Part shown: positions 17,084 through 25,745 of the stretch, piece after piece
Layout: the number at the start of each line of letters is the position of its first letter
Position numbering within the stretch: the stretch's first letter is position 1
Assembly: GCF_017310645.1 (NCBI RefSeq)
Contig: NZ_JAFLRH010000018.1
Location: forward strand, 49,184-113,183
Direction of reading: 5' to 3'
DNA from: Paradesulfitobacterium ferrireducens
GTDB lineage: Bacteria > Bacillota > Desulfitobacteriia > Desulfitobacteriales > Desulfitobacteriaceae
DNA: 64,000 bases
Position numbers and translations under genes: made by a program
Notes under the pieces: model-generated
Told to the model about the DNA's origin: nothing
The model's database searches: none
The model's input: the letters and a program-made list of their open reading frames with translations, nothing else

Positions 17084-18112
17084 TTACTTCCCGTGCCGGC
17101 GGCTGAGGACTCCCATGAGACCTGGGCGCCGCATTAAAATTCTCACCAATAAGATGAAATTGGCTACTAATAAAACCGTAGCCCAAATCCAAGACCCAAC
17201 CGCTCCCAGGACTGCAACCAAGCCGAAGGAAGCACTCATGGCATAGAGCAAAAACACCGCCTGCCTCTGGGAAAGCCCCGCATCTAAAAGCCGGTGATGC
17301 AGGTGCCCGCGGTCAGCAATAGCAATCGAGCGGCCGCGAAGCTTGCGCCGGATAATCGCAAAAGCCATATCCGTGAGCGGCATCCCCAAAACCAGGAGCG
17401 GAAAGACCAATCCGAGGACGGTCGCTGTTTTTAACAAACCCATAATGGAAATGCCGCCGATCACGTATCCCAGAAACATGCTCCCGGAATCCCCCATGAA
17501 AACCCGCGCCGGATGAAAATTATAAAAGAGAAAGCCTAGCGTGGCTCCGGCTAAGGCCAGGGTTAAATTCCCCGCATCCTCCATCCCGATGCGATTGGCA
17601 GACCAAAAGAGCAGTAAAGCGGCCCCGAAACAAATCCCTGCAGCCAAACCATCCAGGCCATCCGAAATATTTACGGTATTAACCAGGCCCACAATCCAAA
17701 AGACCGTCAGCAAGAGCCCGAGCGCCCCAAAAGGAATCAGCCCAAGGATAGGCAGGGACACTTGATACATATTATATCCATAAAAAAGCAGAATGCTTGC
17801 CGCGGCGATCTGCCACAGGAGCTTGGTCCACGGCCGGATCCCACGGATATCATCCCAGACACCGACCATCAGGATCAGGGTGCTCCCAAAAAACAAGCCC
17901 CAGATCGGCTGATCCCATCCCTGGGTCAGATAAACAGCCAGCCAAAAGGCAGCATAAATAGCCAGCCCTCCCAAGCGCGGAATGGGCCGTTTATGCACCC
18001 GCCTTCCCCCGGGATAATCAATCGCTTTCCAGCGTTTGGCCAGTATCATGGACACCGGGGTGGCGGTAGTTGCGACGACCAAAGCAATGATAAAGGTTAA
18101 TACATAAGTCAT
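17084..18112 (-). CDS. tagO: Undecaprenyl-phosphate GlcNAc-1-phosphate transferase (TagO/WecA type)
   Basis: A 342-residue polytopic membrane enzyme that loads the lipid carrier for teichoic acid or other wall polysaccharides. Family motifs: YPGGRRVHKRPIPRLGGLAI at about residues 33-52, VGVWDDIRGI (DD motif), VNTVNISDGLDGLAAG, and the catalytic FHPARVFMGDSGSMFLGY. A cytoplasmic histidine loop reads RGHLHHRLLDAGLSQRQ. About ten hydrophobic helices are visible. The C-terminus is basic. Confidence 0.9.
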   Translation of the reverse strand: MTYVLTFIIALVVATTATPVSMILAKRWKAIDYPGGRRVHKRPIPRLGGLAIYAAFWLAVYLTQGWDQPIWGLFFGSTLILMVGVWDDIRGIRPWTKLLWQIAAASILLFYGYNMYQVSLPILGLIPFGALGLLLTVFWIVGLVNTVNISDGLDGLAAGICFGAALLLFWSANRIGMEDAGNLTLALAGATLGFLFYNFHPARVFMGDSGSMFLGYVIGGISIMGLLKTATVLGLVFPLLVLGMPLTDMAFAIIRRKLRGRSIAIADRGHLHHRLLDAGLSQRQAVFLLYAMSASFGLVAVLGAVGSWIWATVLLVANFILLVRILMRRPGLMGVLSRRHGK

Positions 18113-18141
18113 GGCAATTTCTTAACCCTCCGTCCGCTCAC

Positions 18142-18612
18142 TCAAACTAACCCGGGATAATTCCATTGGCGCAAGGCCTCATACACCACTACGGCCACGG
18201 AATTGGACAAATTAAGGGACCTGGCTTCAGCGCGCATCGGCAAGCGCATCGTTGTCTCCGGGTACTTGGCTAAAATCTCCGGGGCCAAGCCTTTGGTTTC
18301 TTTGCCGAAAAGGAAGTACCCTCCCTGCTCAAACCGGATATCCGAATGGGCGCGTTCTCCTTTGGTTGTTGCCAGATAACGGGGGCCCACCGGGTTTTTC
18401 TCCTCAAAGTCTAAAAAATTTTCATAAATTAAAATATCTAGGAGATGCCAGTAATCTAAACCCGCCCGTTTTAAGTACTTATCATTCAATTCAAAACCCA
18501 ATGGTTTCACTAAATGCAGGGTCGCTCCGGTGGCCGCGCATAAACGGGCCACATTTCCGGTATTGGGCGGAATTTCCGGTTCAACCATGACAATATTCAA
18601 AAACCTGTTCAA
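18142..18612 (-). CDS. trmL: tRNA (cytidine/uridine-34-2'-O)-methyltransferase
   Basis: A SPOUT-class methyltransferase that modifies the wobble base of certain tRNA-Leu species. Motifs: EPEIPPNTGNVARLCAATGA near the N-terminus, the knot region FLFGKETKGLAPE, and LRMPMRAEARSLNLSNSVAV. I take the TTG at 18612, nine bases after AAAGGA; a second TTG four codons on (18600) is also possible. The next gene ends about 30 bases upstream. Length (about 156 residues) is normal. Confidence 0.88.
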   Translation of the reverse strand: MNRFLNIVMVEPEIPPNTGNVARLCAATGATLHLVKPLGFELNDKYLKRAGLDYWHLLDILIYENFLDFEEKNPVGPRYLATTKGERAHSDIRFEQGGYFLFGKETKGLAPEILAKYPETTMRLPMRAEARSLNLSNSVAVVVYEALRQWNYPGLV

Positions 18613-18640
18613 GAGGTAAGTTCCTTTCTCTAAGAGCAAT

Positions 18641-18844
18641 CTAGCGGCAGCCCGAACACCGGCTGCAGTCCGAAGCGCAGCTCTTGCCCCCGGCTACTCC
18701 GGGAGCGGTAAAACCTGAGATTTTCCGGCACAGACCTACCTGCCCGCATCCGGGACAAACAAGACTATCTCCTGATTCACCCAGGCGGCAGAGTTTGTTG
18801 AAGGTCTGCCCGCACCGGGGACACTTAAATTCATAGATCGGCAT
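18641..18844 (-). CDS. FmdB-family zinc ribbon protein
   Basis: A 67-residue protein starting PIYEFKCPRCGQTFNKLCRL with a second CxxC (VCPGCG), the FmdB/CxxC_CxxC_SSSS zinc ribbon. The C-terminal tail is Cys-rich (CASDCSRCSGC), which may bind an additional metal. The role of the family, often called a putative regulator, is unknown. AAGGAGAG precedes the ATG, and the gene sits just upstream of trmL. Confidence 0.85.
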   Translation of the reverse strand: MPIYEFKCPRCGQTFNKLCRLGESGDSLVCPGCGQVGLCRKISGFTAPGVAGGKSCASDCSRCSGCR

Positions 18845-19209
18845 CTTGACTCTCCTTTTCCACCCTATTATAACCCGAAAACGCTGCCAAAGCCAAAAAA
18901 TATAAGAACAAGACGCTGACCGACTGGCCTGCGCCTTATCCGCTTTATTTTTTGCTCAACTTAATAGCATATACTTTTCACTTGATTCGTCCCGGAGTTT
19001 TATAAATTATAACAATAATGTCCTAAAAAAATTTTGTATACTTGTGTAATTCCTCTGGATGTTTCAAGCAGTTTTTGATACAGTTAAAATGTTATTTTTT
19101 TTGTGTTCTAAAAAAGCTTAAGGTACTCTTTGACCCGTTTTATTTCATTAATTTTTTCCGGTGATTAACTCAATTATTTAAATCGTGTTCTATAGAAGGA
19201 GTGTTAAGA
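18845..19209. other. Promoter region between fmdB-like gene and aconitase
   Basis: This 365-base AT-rich stretch has no open reading frame of note. It must hold the leftward promoter of the fmdB-like gene and the rightward promoter of aconitase. I see many AT-rich -10-like boxes but no convincing paired -35/-10 and no riboswitch-like structure. Confidence 0.4.
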
Positions 19210-21129
19210 ATGGGACAAAGCTTGACCCATAAAATTTTAGACGCGCATCTGGTCTCCGGTCACCTGGGTTCCGGAAAGGAAATCGGGATTCGCATCGATC
19301 AGACCCTGACCCAAGATGCCACCGGGACTATGGCGTATTTACAGTTTGAAGCCATGGGCATACCACGGGTTAAAACTGAGCTTTCTGTAAGTTATGTCGA
19401 TCATAACACCCTGCAAACCGGGTTTGAAAATGCGGATGACCATGCCTTTTTGCAAAGTGCGGCCGCCCGTTTCGGCATAAACTTCTCCCGCCCGGGCAAC
19501 GGGATCTGCCACCAAGTGCATTTAGAGCGTTTCGGCAAACCCGGGAAAACCTTGCTCGGATCGGACAGCCACACCCCGACAGGGGGCGGCATCGGCATGC
19601 TCGCCATCGGCGCCGGCGGCCTGGATGTGGCCGTAGCCATGGGGGGCGGTGCTTTTTATCTTCCGGACCCGAAAGTGGTGCAAGTCAGGCTGGAGGGAAC
19701 GCTTCCGGATTGGGTTTCAGCAAAGGACATTATTCTGGAACTGTTGCGCCGTCTCACCGTCAAAGGCGGTGTCGGCAAAATCATCGAATACACGGGTCCC
19801 GGCGTGGCCCTGCTCACCGTTCCGGAACGCGCGACCATCACCAATATGGGAGCGGAACTGGGGGCAACCGCCTCGGTATTTCCCAGTGATGCCCAAACCC
19901 TGGCCTTCTTAAAAGCCCAGGGGAGAGCGGAAGACTGGGTTGAACTCTCAGCCGATGCGGATGCCGTTTATGATGAAGAAGTGGTAATTCACTTAAGCGA
20001 GCTTACCCCTCTGGTCGCCCAGCCCCACAGCCCGGATCGGGTGGTTGCGGTGAGCGAACTGGCGGATGTTCCGGTAAATCAAGTAGCGATCGGAAGCTGC
20101 ACCAACTCTTCTTACCGTGATTTGATGCGGGTGGCTGCCATCTTAAAGGGCAAACGGGTTCATCCCGATGTGAGCCTGGTCATTGCTCCCGGCTCACGCC
20201 AGGTCTTGACGATGTTAGCCTCCAACGGCGCCTTGACCGATCTGCTCGATGCCGGAGCGCGTCTTCTGGAGTCGGCCTGCGGCCCCTGCATCGGGATGGG
20301 TCAGTCCCCTTCCTCGGGAGCCGTGTCTGTACGCACATTTAACCGCAATTTCGAAGGCCGCAGCGGCACGGCTGATGCCAAGGTCTACCTGGCCGGCCCG
20401 GAAATCGCTGCCGCCAGCGCCCTGACCGGACATTTAACCGACCCCCGCACTTTAGGACCGGCCCCCGTGATTGAATTGCCCGAGACTTTCCGCATTGATG
20501 ACTCGATGATCCTACCGGCCCAAGACCCGGAGACACCGATTCGGCGCGGTCCCAATATCAAGCCTCTGCCTATTGCTCCGGCCCTTGCGGACACCCTCGA
20601 ACTGCCGGTGCTCTTAAAGCTTAGCAATAACATCACCACAGATGATATTATGCCTGCCGGTTCCAAAATCCTTCCTCTGCGCTCAAATATCCCGGCCATT
20701 TCGGAATATGTCTTCCATAAAATCGACCCCGAATTCCCGGCAAAAGCGCGGGCAGCCGGCCAGGGAATGGTGGTTGCCGGCCACAATTACGGTCAAGGAT
20801 CCAGCCGCGAACACGCCGCCCTGGCTCCCATGTATTTAGGGGTTAGAGTGGTTCTGGCCCAGAGCTTTGCCCGCATCCACCGAGCCAATCTGATCAACTT
20901 CGGCATCCTGCCTCTCACCTTTGTCAAGGAAGAGGATTTGGAACGTCTTAGAGAAGGTGCAAAAATAAAACTTTCGGGCCTCAGGGCCGCGGTTTTGAAC
21001 CCCGGGCCGTTTGCACTCTCTATTGATGGACAAGCTGAACCCATCATGGTTCAGCATAACCTTACCAAACGGCAAGCCGAGATTTTGCTGGCCGGCGGGC
21101 TCTTAAACGCAACCAAGAATTCACTGTAA
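19210..21129 (+). CDS. acn: Aconitate hydratase
   Basis: A 639-residue aconitase, isomerising citrate and isocitrate through a 4Fe-4S cluster. It is of the shorter form common in anaerobes. The cluster cysteines are in IGSCTNSSYRDL at about residue 300 and CGPCIGMGQSPSS at about 360. The swivel domain has NNITTDDIMPAG and NYGQGSSREHAAL (active-site Ser/Arg). The ATG at 19210 lies eight bases after AAGGAG; the GTG three codons earlier is too close to that site. It is a single gene with its own terminator. The homoaconitase/LeuC family is related, but length and motifs favour aconitase. Confidence 0.92.
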   Translation: MGQSLTHKILDAHLVSGHLGSGKEIGIRIDQTLTQDATGTMAYLQFEAMGIPRVKTELSVSYVDHNTLQTGFENADDHAFLQSAAARFGINFSRPGNGICHQVHLERFGKPGKTLLGSDSHTPTGGGIGMLAIGAGGLDVAVAMGGGAFYLPDPKVVQVRLEGTLPDWVSAKDIILELLRRLTVKGGVGKIIEYTGPGVALLTVPERATITNMGAELGATASVFPSDAQTLAFLKAQGRAEDWVELSADADAVYDEEVVIHLSELTPLVAQPHSPDRVVAVSELADVPVNQVAIGSCTNSSYRDLMRVAAILKGKRVHPDVSLVIAPGSRQVLTMLASNGALTDLLDAGARLLESACGPCIGMGQSPSSGAVSVRTFNRNFEGRSGTADAKVYLAGPEIAAASALTGHLTDPRTLGPAPVIELPETFRIDDSMILPAQDPETPIRRGPNIKPLPIAPALADTLELPVLLKLSNNITTDDIMPAGSKILPLRSNIPAISEYVFHKIDPEFPAKARAAGQGMVVAGHNYGQGSSREHAALAPMYLGVRVVLAQSFARIHRANLINFGILPLTFVKEEDLERLREGAKIKLSGLRAAVLNPGPFALSIDGQAEPIMVQHNLTKRQAEILLAGGLLNATKNSL

Positions 21130-21166
21130 TCAATTTGGCTGACAAGTTAGGATCTAAAAATGAAAT

Positions 21167-21198
21167 TGGTGGGCTGAGCGCCCACCAGTCTTTTTTTC
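21167..21198 (+). terminator. Terminator after aconitase
   Basis: TGGTGGGC and GCCCACCA pair around TGAGC and run into GTCTTTTTTTCTG. A textbook rho-independent terminator 38 bases after the stop. Confidence 0.9.
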
Positions 21199-21209
21199 TG
21201 TTATATAAC

Positions 21210-21281
21210 TAGACAAACAATTACAGTTATTGTTATAATATAAGCTTAATTTGCTTCTGAATAATTTTCTATTGTTATAAT
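21210..21281 (+). promoter_or_regulatory. Tandem promoters of the Lrp/aminotransferase pair
   Basis: Two copies of ATTGTTATAATA occur 42 bases apart. The first gives TAGACA, 18 bases, TATAAT (21210-21239); the second TTGCTT, 19 bases, TATAAT (21251-21281). The duplicated block could also be the Lrp-type regulator's own binding site. Confidence 0.45.
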
Positions 21282-21335
21282 ACAGTTACCTGTGTTATCA
21301 TGATGTTGTATCTTATTTAGGAAGGAGATTAAGAG

Positions 21336-21833
21336 ATGCTGTCAGATCAAGACCGTAAACTGCTGTCCTTGATTTCCCAGGATTGCCGTTTGACGCCTGA
21401 AGAACTCTCCGTCCAAAGCGGGCTGGAGGTGGAGTACATTCGCGAGCGCATCCGGCAATGGGAAGAAGACAAAGTCATCGTCCAATACCACCCGCTCATC
21501 GATTGGGAAAAAGCCGGAGACGAGAAAGTCGCAGCCCTGATTGAAGTAAAAGTATTGCCGCAAAGAGGTTTCGGCTTCGACAAAATCGCCAAGCGCTTGC
21601 AAAAGTACCCCCAGATTAAGACCGTCTTTCTCATGTCGGGAGCGTATGATTTAGCCCTGCTGATCGAAGGACAGACCATGCAGGAAGTGGCCATGTTTGT
21701 CGCTGAAAAGCTGGCGACGCTCGAACATATTCAAAGCACGGCGACTCATTTTGTTCTCCGCCGCTATAAACAAGACGGGGTGGAACTGATGAATCAGGAA
21801 GAGACGGCTCAACGTCTCGTGGTCTCCCCATGA
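21336..21833 (+). CDS. Lrp/AsnC family transcriptional regulator
   Basis: A 165-residue regulator. The helix-turn-helix is at about residues 5-50 (DRKLLSLISQDCRLTPEELS, then YIRERIRQWEEDKVIVQYHP). The RAM/ligand-binding domain fills the rest (ALIEVKVLPQRGFGFDKIAK, FLMSGAYDLALLIEG). AAGGAG lies eight bases before the ATG. Its stop overlaps the aminotransferase start by four bases, so it very probably controls that gene in response to an amino acid. Confidence 0.88.
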   Translation: MLSDQDRKLLSLISQDCRLTPEELSVQSGLEVEYIRERIRQWEEDKVIVQYHPLIDWEKAGDEKVAALIEVKVLPQRGFGFDKIAKRLQKYPQIKTVFLMSGAYDLALLIEGQTMQEVAMFVAEKLATLEHIQSTATHFVLRRYKQDGVELMNQEETAQRLVVSP

Positions 21834-22990
21834 ACAAGTACCTTAACTCTACCGTACGCGACATGCCCCCCTCCGGAATTCGCAGGTTCTTTGACTTGGT
21901 ATCCACGATGAAAGACGTGGTCTCATTAGGAGTGGGGGAACCCGACTTTGTCACCCCTTGGACCGTCCGGGAAAGCGGCATCTTTTCCCTGGAACAGGGC
22001 CAGACCATGTACACAAGCAATGCCGGTCTTTTAGAACTGCGCCAGGAGCTCGCCCGCTATTTAAAAAAGCAGAACGGGGTTGAGTATAACCCAAACGGCG
22101 AGATTTTGGTTACAGTCGGAGCGAGCGAAGCGGTTGACTTGGTCATGCGCGCGCTCTTAAACCCCGGGGATGAGGTGCTGATTCCCGATCCCTCGTATAT
22201 TTCCTATGCACCCTGCACTGCGCTCTCCGGAGGGGTGGTAAAGTACGTGCCCACACGGGAACAAGAGGATTTCCGCTTGCGGGTGCAGGATCTGGAGCGC
22301 AGTTACTCCCCGAAGTCCAAGCTCTTGGTCTTAGCCTACCCCAACAATCCCACCGGAGCTATCATGACCAGAGAAGACCTGCTCCCGATTGCCAAATTTG
22401 TCAAGGAAAAAGACCTGATCGTCTTAGCGGATGAAATATATTCCGACCTCACTTATGCCGGAACCCATACCGCCTTTGCCAGCCTTCCCGGGATGCGTGA
22501 GCGCACCCTGCACGTGAGCGGGTTTTCCAAGGCCTATGCCATGACCGGCTGGCGCCTGGGCTATGTCGCCGGGAACGCTGACTTAATCCACGGCATGACC
22601 AAAATTCATCAATATACTATTTTATGCGCCTCGATTACGGCCCAGTATGCAGCCATCGAAGCCCTGACTGCCGCCGGATCGGCCAAGCGGGACATGGTAG
22701 CAACCTATGACCAGCGCCGCCGCCTTATTGTCCAGGGCTTCCGCGATATGGGCTTATCCTGTTTCGAACCCCTGGGGGCATTTTATGCCTTCCCCAATAT
22801 CTCTGCCACCGGTCTTTCCTCAGAAGAGTTTTGCGAAAAACTTCTCGAAGAGGAAAAAGTAGCCGTGGTTCCCGGCTCCGTATTCGGCCCTTCCGGGGAA
22901 GGGCACATCCGCTGCTCCTACGCCTATTCCACCGACCAGATCAGCGCAGCCCTGGAGCGGATCGGCCGCTTTGTCAAACGGAGAATCTAA
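21830..22990 (+). CDS. Class I/II PLP-dependent aminotransferase
   Basis: A 386-residue aminotransferase of fold type I, of the PatA/AspC-like group. Motifs: VSLGVGEPDFVTP at about residues 34-46, PNNPTGAIMT (about 167), LADEIYSDLTY (cofactor Asp), and the Schiff-base lysine in HVSGFSKAYAMTGWRLGYV at about residue 234. RCSYAYS near the C-terminus holds the carboxylate-binding Arg. It is translationally coupled (ATGA) to the Lrp-type regulator. The amino acid substrate cannot be read from sequence; aromatic or aspartate-type is most likely. Confidence 0.88.
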   Translation: MNKYLNSTVRDMPPSGIRRFFDLVSTMKDVVSLGVGEPDFVTPWTVRESGIFSLEQGQTMYTSNAGLLELRQELARYLKKQNGVEYNPNGEILVTVGASEAVDLVMRALLNPGDEVLIPDPSYISYAPCTALSGGVVKYVPTREQEDFRLRVQDLERSYSPKSKLLVLAYPNNPTGAIMTREDLLPIAKFVKEKDLIVLADEIYSDLTYAGTHTAFASLPGMRERTLHVSGFSKAYAMTGWRLGYVAGNADLIHGMTKIHQYTILCASITAQYAAIEALTAAGSAKRDMVATYDQRRRLIVQGFRDMGLSCFEPLGAFYAFPNISATGLSSEEFCEKLLEEEKVAVVPGSVFGPSGEGHIRCSYAYSTDQISAALERIGRFVKRRI

Positions 22991-23010
22991 CAAGATTAGG
23001 AAACAGAAGA

Positions 23011-23030
23011 CAGAAGTCAGGAGTCAGAAT
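23011..23030. repeat. TCAGGAG-type repeat overlapping the queG stop
   Basis: CAGAAGTCAGGAGTCAGAAT lies between two convergent genes. The queG stop codon (TGA at 23017-23019) and its last residues Ser-Asp-Ser are encoded by the repeat itself. Confidence 0.75.
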
Positions 23031-24159
23031 GCGAATCGATATACGGCAAAATCAACGCAGGGATTTCCCCATTTTCCGCCCGCTCCTTGAGCCATGCCTG
23101 CAAACGGGGATCACCGGCCTGCTTTAAAGCCAGGTAAGCGTTGCGCTGAAGTATCCCTTTGCCGCGCCAACCGGCCGCACTGGCTCGAAAACGGCGGTTA
23201 AACTCCCCTTTGGTCAAGTTTAAGGTATCATATAAATCCACACCCCGGTAATTATTGTTGAGCATAAACGGCACCGGTTCCCCTTGCCGTTTATGCTCTT
23301 TTTCATGCATTTGTTCCTGTACCCGATCTCGCTCCAGCTCCTGTTTTCGTTCTTGCTCCAGCTCCTGTGCTCGTTCCCGCTCCTGCTCGATGCGCTCCCG
23401 ATTATGCGGGCAGACCTCCTGGCAGGTATCACAGCCGAAAATCCGCCCGCCCAGCCTCTGAGCACTCTCCCTGTCTAAGACCTCTTTGCTTTGGGTAAGA
23501 TAGGAGAAACAGCGGCGGGCCGCGAAAGTTTCCCGGCCGATGACCTGTGCCGGGCAGGCTGTCCGGCATAAGGTGCACGCACCGCATTGATCGGACACAG
23601 GACAGTCAGGAGCCAGTTCCCGGTCCAGCAAAAGAAGGGCTAAAGCAACAAAAGAGCCGTATCCGGGGACAATCAACTGCTGATTGCGTCCGATCCAGCC
23701 CACTCCGGCTCTTAGCGCAAAGGCGCGCTCCACCAGCGGCCCGGTATCCACCTGGGTCTTGGGTGGTAAGGAGGGCCATCCGTCTTCCAGGATTTTGGCG
23801 CTTAAGGCTTCCAGTTTTTCCTGCACCAGCCGGTGATAATCTTCCCCCACCGCTGAACGCGCTAACACCCCTTCTCCCGCACGAGCGGGTGTGCTTAAGG
23901 GAAGGGGATATGCCAGAACCACTACCGTTTCGCACTCCGGCCACACGGCTTTTGGATTGACGCGCAGCTCCCACTCCACGCTTTCAAAGGATGTAGCCTC
24001 TCCCCGCGCCGCCCGCCGCTCAAGCATCTCCTTTAAGCCCTCCACCGGCGCGGCTGAAGTGAACCCCGCGGCCACAAAGCCCAAATCCGCCGCCCATTTT
24101 TTAATATTCTTTTTCCACACATCCGCAGATATATCTAAAGACTGGTTCTTCTGAACCAC
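23017..24159 (-). CDS. queG: Epoxyqueuosine reductase with a charged insert
   Basis: This cobalamin-dependent iron-sulfur enzyme performs the last step of queuosine synthesis in tRNA. Visible are the N-terminal VEWELRVNPKAVWPECETVV, VDTGPLVERAFALRAGVGWI, and two 4Fe-4S motifs: CGACTLCRTACP at about residue 195 and CDTCQEVCPHNR at about 245. The family's short loop after the second motif is here replaced by a Glu/Arg/Gln-rich stretch of about 40 residues, before the C-terminal helical repeat (GILQRNAYLAL). The GTG at 24159 lies 11 bases after AGGAGG; the GTG three codons upstream is only two bases from it. The C-terminus ends inside a dispersed repeat. Confidence 0.9.
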   Translation of the reverse strand: MVQKNQSLDISADVWKKNIKKWAADLGFVAAGFTSAAPVEGLKEMLERRAARGEATSFESVEWELRVNPKAVWPECETVVVLAYPLPLSTPARAGEGVLARSAVGEDYHRLVQEKLEALSAKILEDGWPSLPPKTQVDTGPLVERAFALRAGVGWIGRNQQLIVPGYGSFVALALLLLDRELAPDCPVSDQCGACTLCRTACPAQVIGRETFAARRCFSYLTQSKEVLDRESAQRLGGRIFGCDTCQEVCPHNRERIEQERERAQELEQERKQELERDRVQEQMHEKEHKRQGEPVPFMLNNNYRGVDLYDTLNLTKGEFNRRFRASAAGWRGKGILQRNAYLALKQAGDPRLQAWLKERAENGEIPALILPYIDSHSDS

Positions 24160-24251
24160 CGGTGACACATCCTCCTGGTTTTGTTATCCATCACTATTCT
24201 GAATACTGTTCCATTCGGCCATAGTTATAATTTATAGAAATGGCCTCATGG

Positions 24252-24294
24252 CGTGAATGTCCCCCGGACATTCACGTTCCTGAATTCTGAGTAC
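24252..24294. repeat. Hairpin plus single heptamer-type repeat after mscS
   Basis: CGTGAATGTCC and GGACATTCACG form a perfect 11-bp stem with a CCC loop (24252-24276). It is followed by TTCCTGAATTCTGAGTAC (24277-24294), a short copy of the dispersed repeat. The stop of the MscS gene lies four bases further on. Confidence 0.7.
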
Positions 24295-24297
24295 AGC

Positions 24298-25407
24298 CTA
24301 TTTTATTACTTGCTCCAGAGGGGTTTCAAAATAGACACTTTGACTGGGGAAGGCTGCACTGACTCCGTTTTTCTCCAGGATATCCATGATCTTAAAGTTA
24401 ATGTCCTCCTTTACCTTCATGTAGTCAGCCCAGACCGTTGTATTGGTAAAAAAATATAGATGAATATCCAGGCTGCTGTCATTAAAACGGTCAAAAGCTA
24501 CCAAAATTGTTTCTTTATGAACTTCCGGATGCTCTTCCAGCATCTTGTGAATACTGTGGATACAGGCTTCGAGCTTCTCCTTGGGGGTAGAGTACATCAC
24601 GCCTAAATTAAAGGAAATTCTGCGTTTCCCCATTTTCGACCAATTAACAATGGATGCATTGGCTAAAATTGAGTTCGGCAAAGTGATTAAAGCTTGGTCA
24701 AAGGTTCTGATGCGGGTACTTCGAAAATTAATATCTTCCACCACTCCTTCCACTTCGGAGCTTTTTATCCAATCCCCGATCGAAAAAGGCTTATCCATGA
24801 TGATTACTACCCCGCCGAAAATGTTGGCAATGGTATCCTTGGCGGCCAGGGCAAAGGCCAATCCCCCCAGTCCCAGACCGGCTATAAATCCGTTAATATC
24901 ATACTCCCACTCCTGCAAGATCACGATAATGGCCAAGGCCACTGTAAGAAAACGAAACGTTTTGGACAAAAACGGAATCAGGATCCGGTCTATTCGAAGC
25001 TGGAGGGTATTTTGGAGCTTTTCAAAGATAAGGGAGGAGCTTTCTTCCATATTGTAAAGCCCCCAGGCAAAGAAGATTACAATAAACGTTCTTAAAGAAT
25101 GCGACAGAAAACGCTGGTATGAAGCCGCACCCACCGGATCAGGAAATAATACCGGGGTTAGATTTTGAAGGGCCAGATAAATCCCCATGAACATAATAAA
25201 CATCAGGACGGGACGCTTAAAGGCAAGCGCCAGATTATCATCTATCTCCAGCTTGGATTTGGATGTAAGATGAAAGACAAGCCGGTACAGATATTTAGAT
25301 ACGATATACCGGATCAGCCAAAAAAAGGCAACGATCAGGAGCGAAATCCCCAAGGCCTTCAACAGCTCCATCTTGCCCAGAATCAAATGTTGCAGGTATG
25401 TATTCAT
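24298..25407 (-). CDS. MscS-family mechanosensitive ion channel
   Basis: A 369-residue membrane protein with about five N-terminal helices, then the MscS pore helix and beta domain. Diagnostic stretches are GFIAGLGLGGLAFALAAKDT (pore helix), FGGVVIIMDKPFSIGDWI and STRIRTFDQALITLPNSIL. It releases solutes on osmotic downshock. AAGGAG precedes the ATG. The C-terminal alpha/beta domain is complete. Confidence 0.88.
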   Translation of the reverse strand: MNTYLQHLILGKMELLKALGISLLIVAFFWLIRYIVSKYLYRLVFHLTSKSKLEIDDNLALAFKRPVLMFIMFMGIYLALQNLTPVLFPDPVGAASYQRFLSHSLRTFIVIFFAWGLYNMEESSSLIFEKLQNTLQLRIDRILIPFLSKTFRFLTVALAIIVILQEWEYDINGFIAGLGLGGLAFALAAKDTIANIFGGVVIIMDKPFSIGDWIKSSEVEGVVEDINFRSTRIRTFDQALITLPNSILANASIVNWSKMGKRRISFNLGVMYSTPKEKLEACIHSIHKMLEEHPEVHKETILVAFDRFNDSSLDIHLYFFTNTTVWADYMKVKEDINFKIMDILEKNGVSAAFPSQSVYFETPLEQVIK

Positions 25408-25569
25408 TCCAAAGCATTCTCCTTTACCTCGAGATAGAAATCAGTCACATTATAGAAATAAGCCATATTTAAGAACCTGCTATTCCCTATTCTATCCTAA
25501 GACAAGCAAATTCACAAAAACTTAACACCACCAAAACAGATTCTTCACAACCACTCGGGCAATTCATGT

Positions 25570-25667
25570 TATACTTTAGGCAAGCAATCACCCTTTTCTT
25601 TTTCCTTCCTCACTTTTTATATATTACCTCCTCCAGGGCCGCGCAAGGGATTTGTGCGGCCTTTTCT
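25570..25667 (+). ncRNA. Candidate small RNA with an anti-Shine-Dalgarno-like stretch
   Basis: In the 338-base gap between mscS and rubrerythrin, a -10 box TATACT (25570-25575, weak -35 TTCACA 20 bases upstream) points right. About 60 bases later comes a strong stem GGCCGC/GCGGCC (25637-25661) followed by TTTTCTT. No reading frame lies between them. The transcript would be pyrimidine-rich and contain ACCTCCTCC, complementary to ribosome-binding sites, next to the terminator stem. This is a structural inference; no known RNA family is recognised. Confidence 0.4.
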
Positions 25668-25745
25668 TAGCCAATAAAAGAAAGACCGATAAAAGTCATT
25701 AACTTTTACCGGCAAATATTTTAACTCATGAATTAGAAACTGCGA

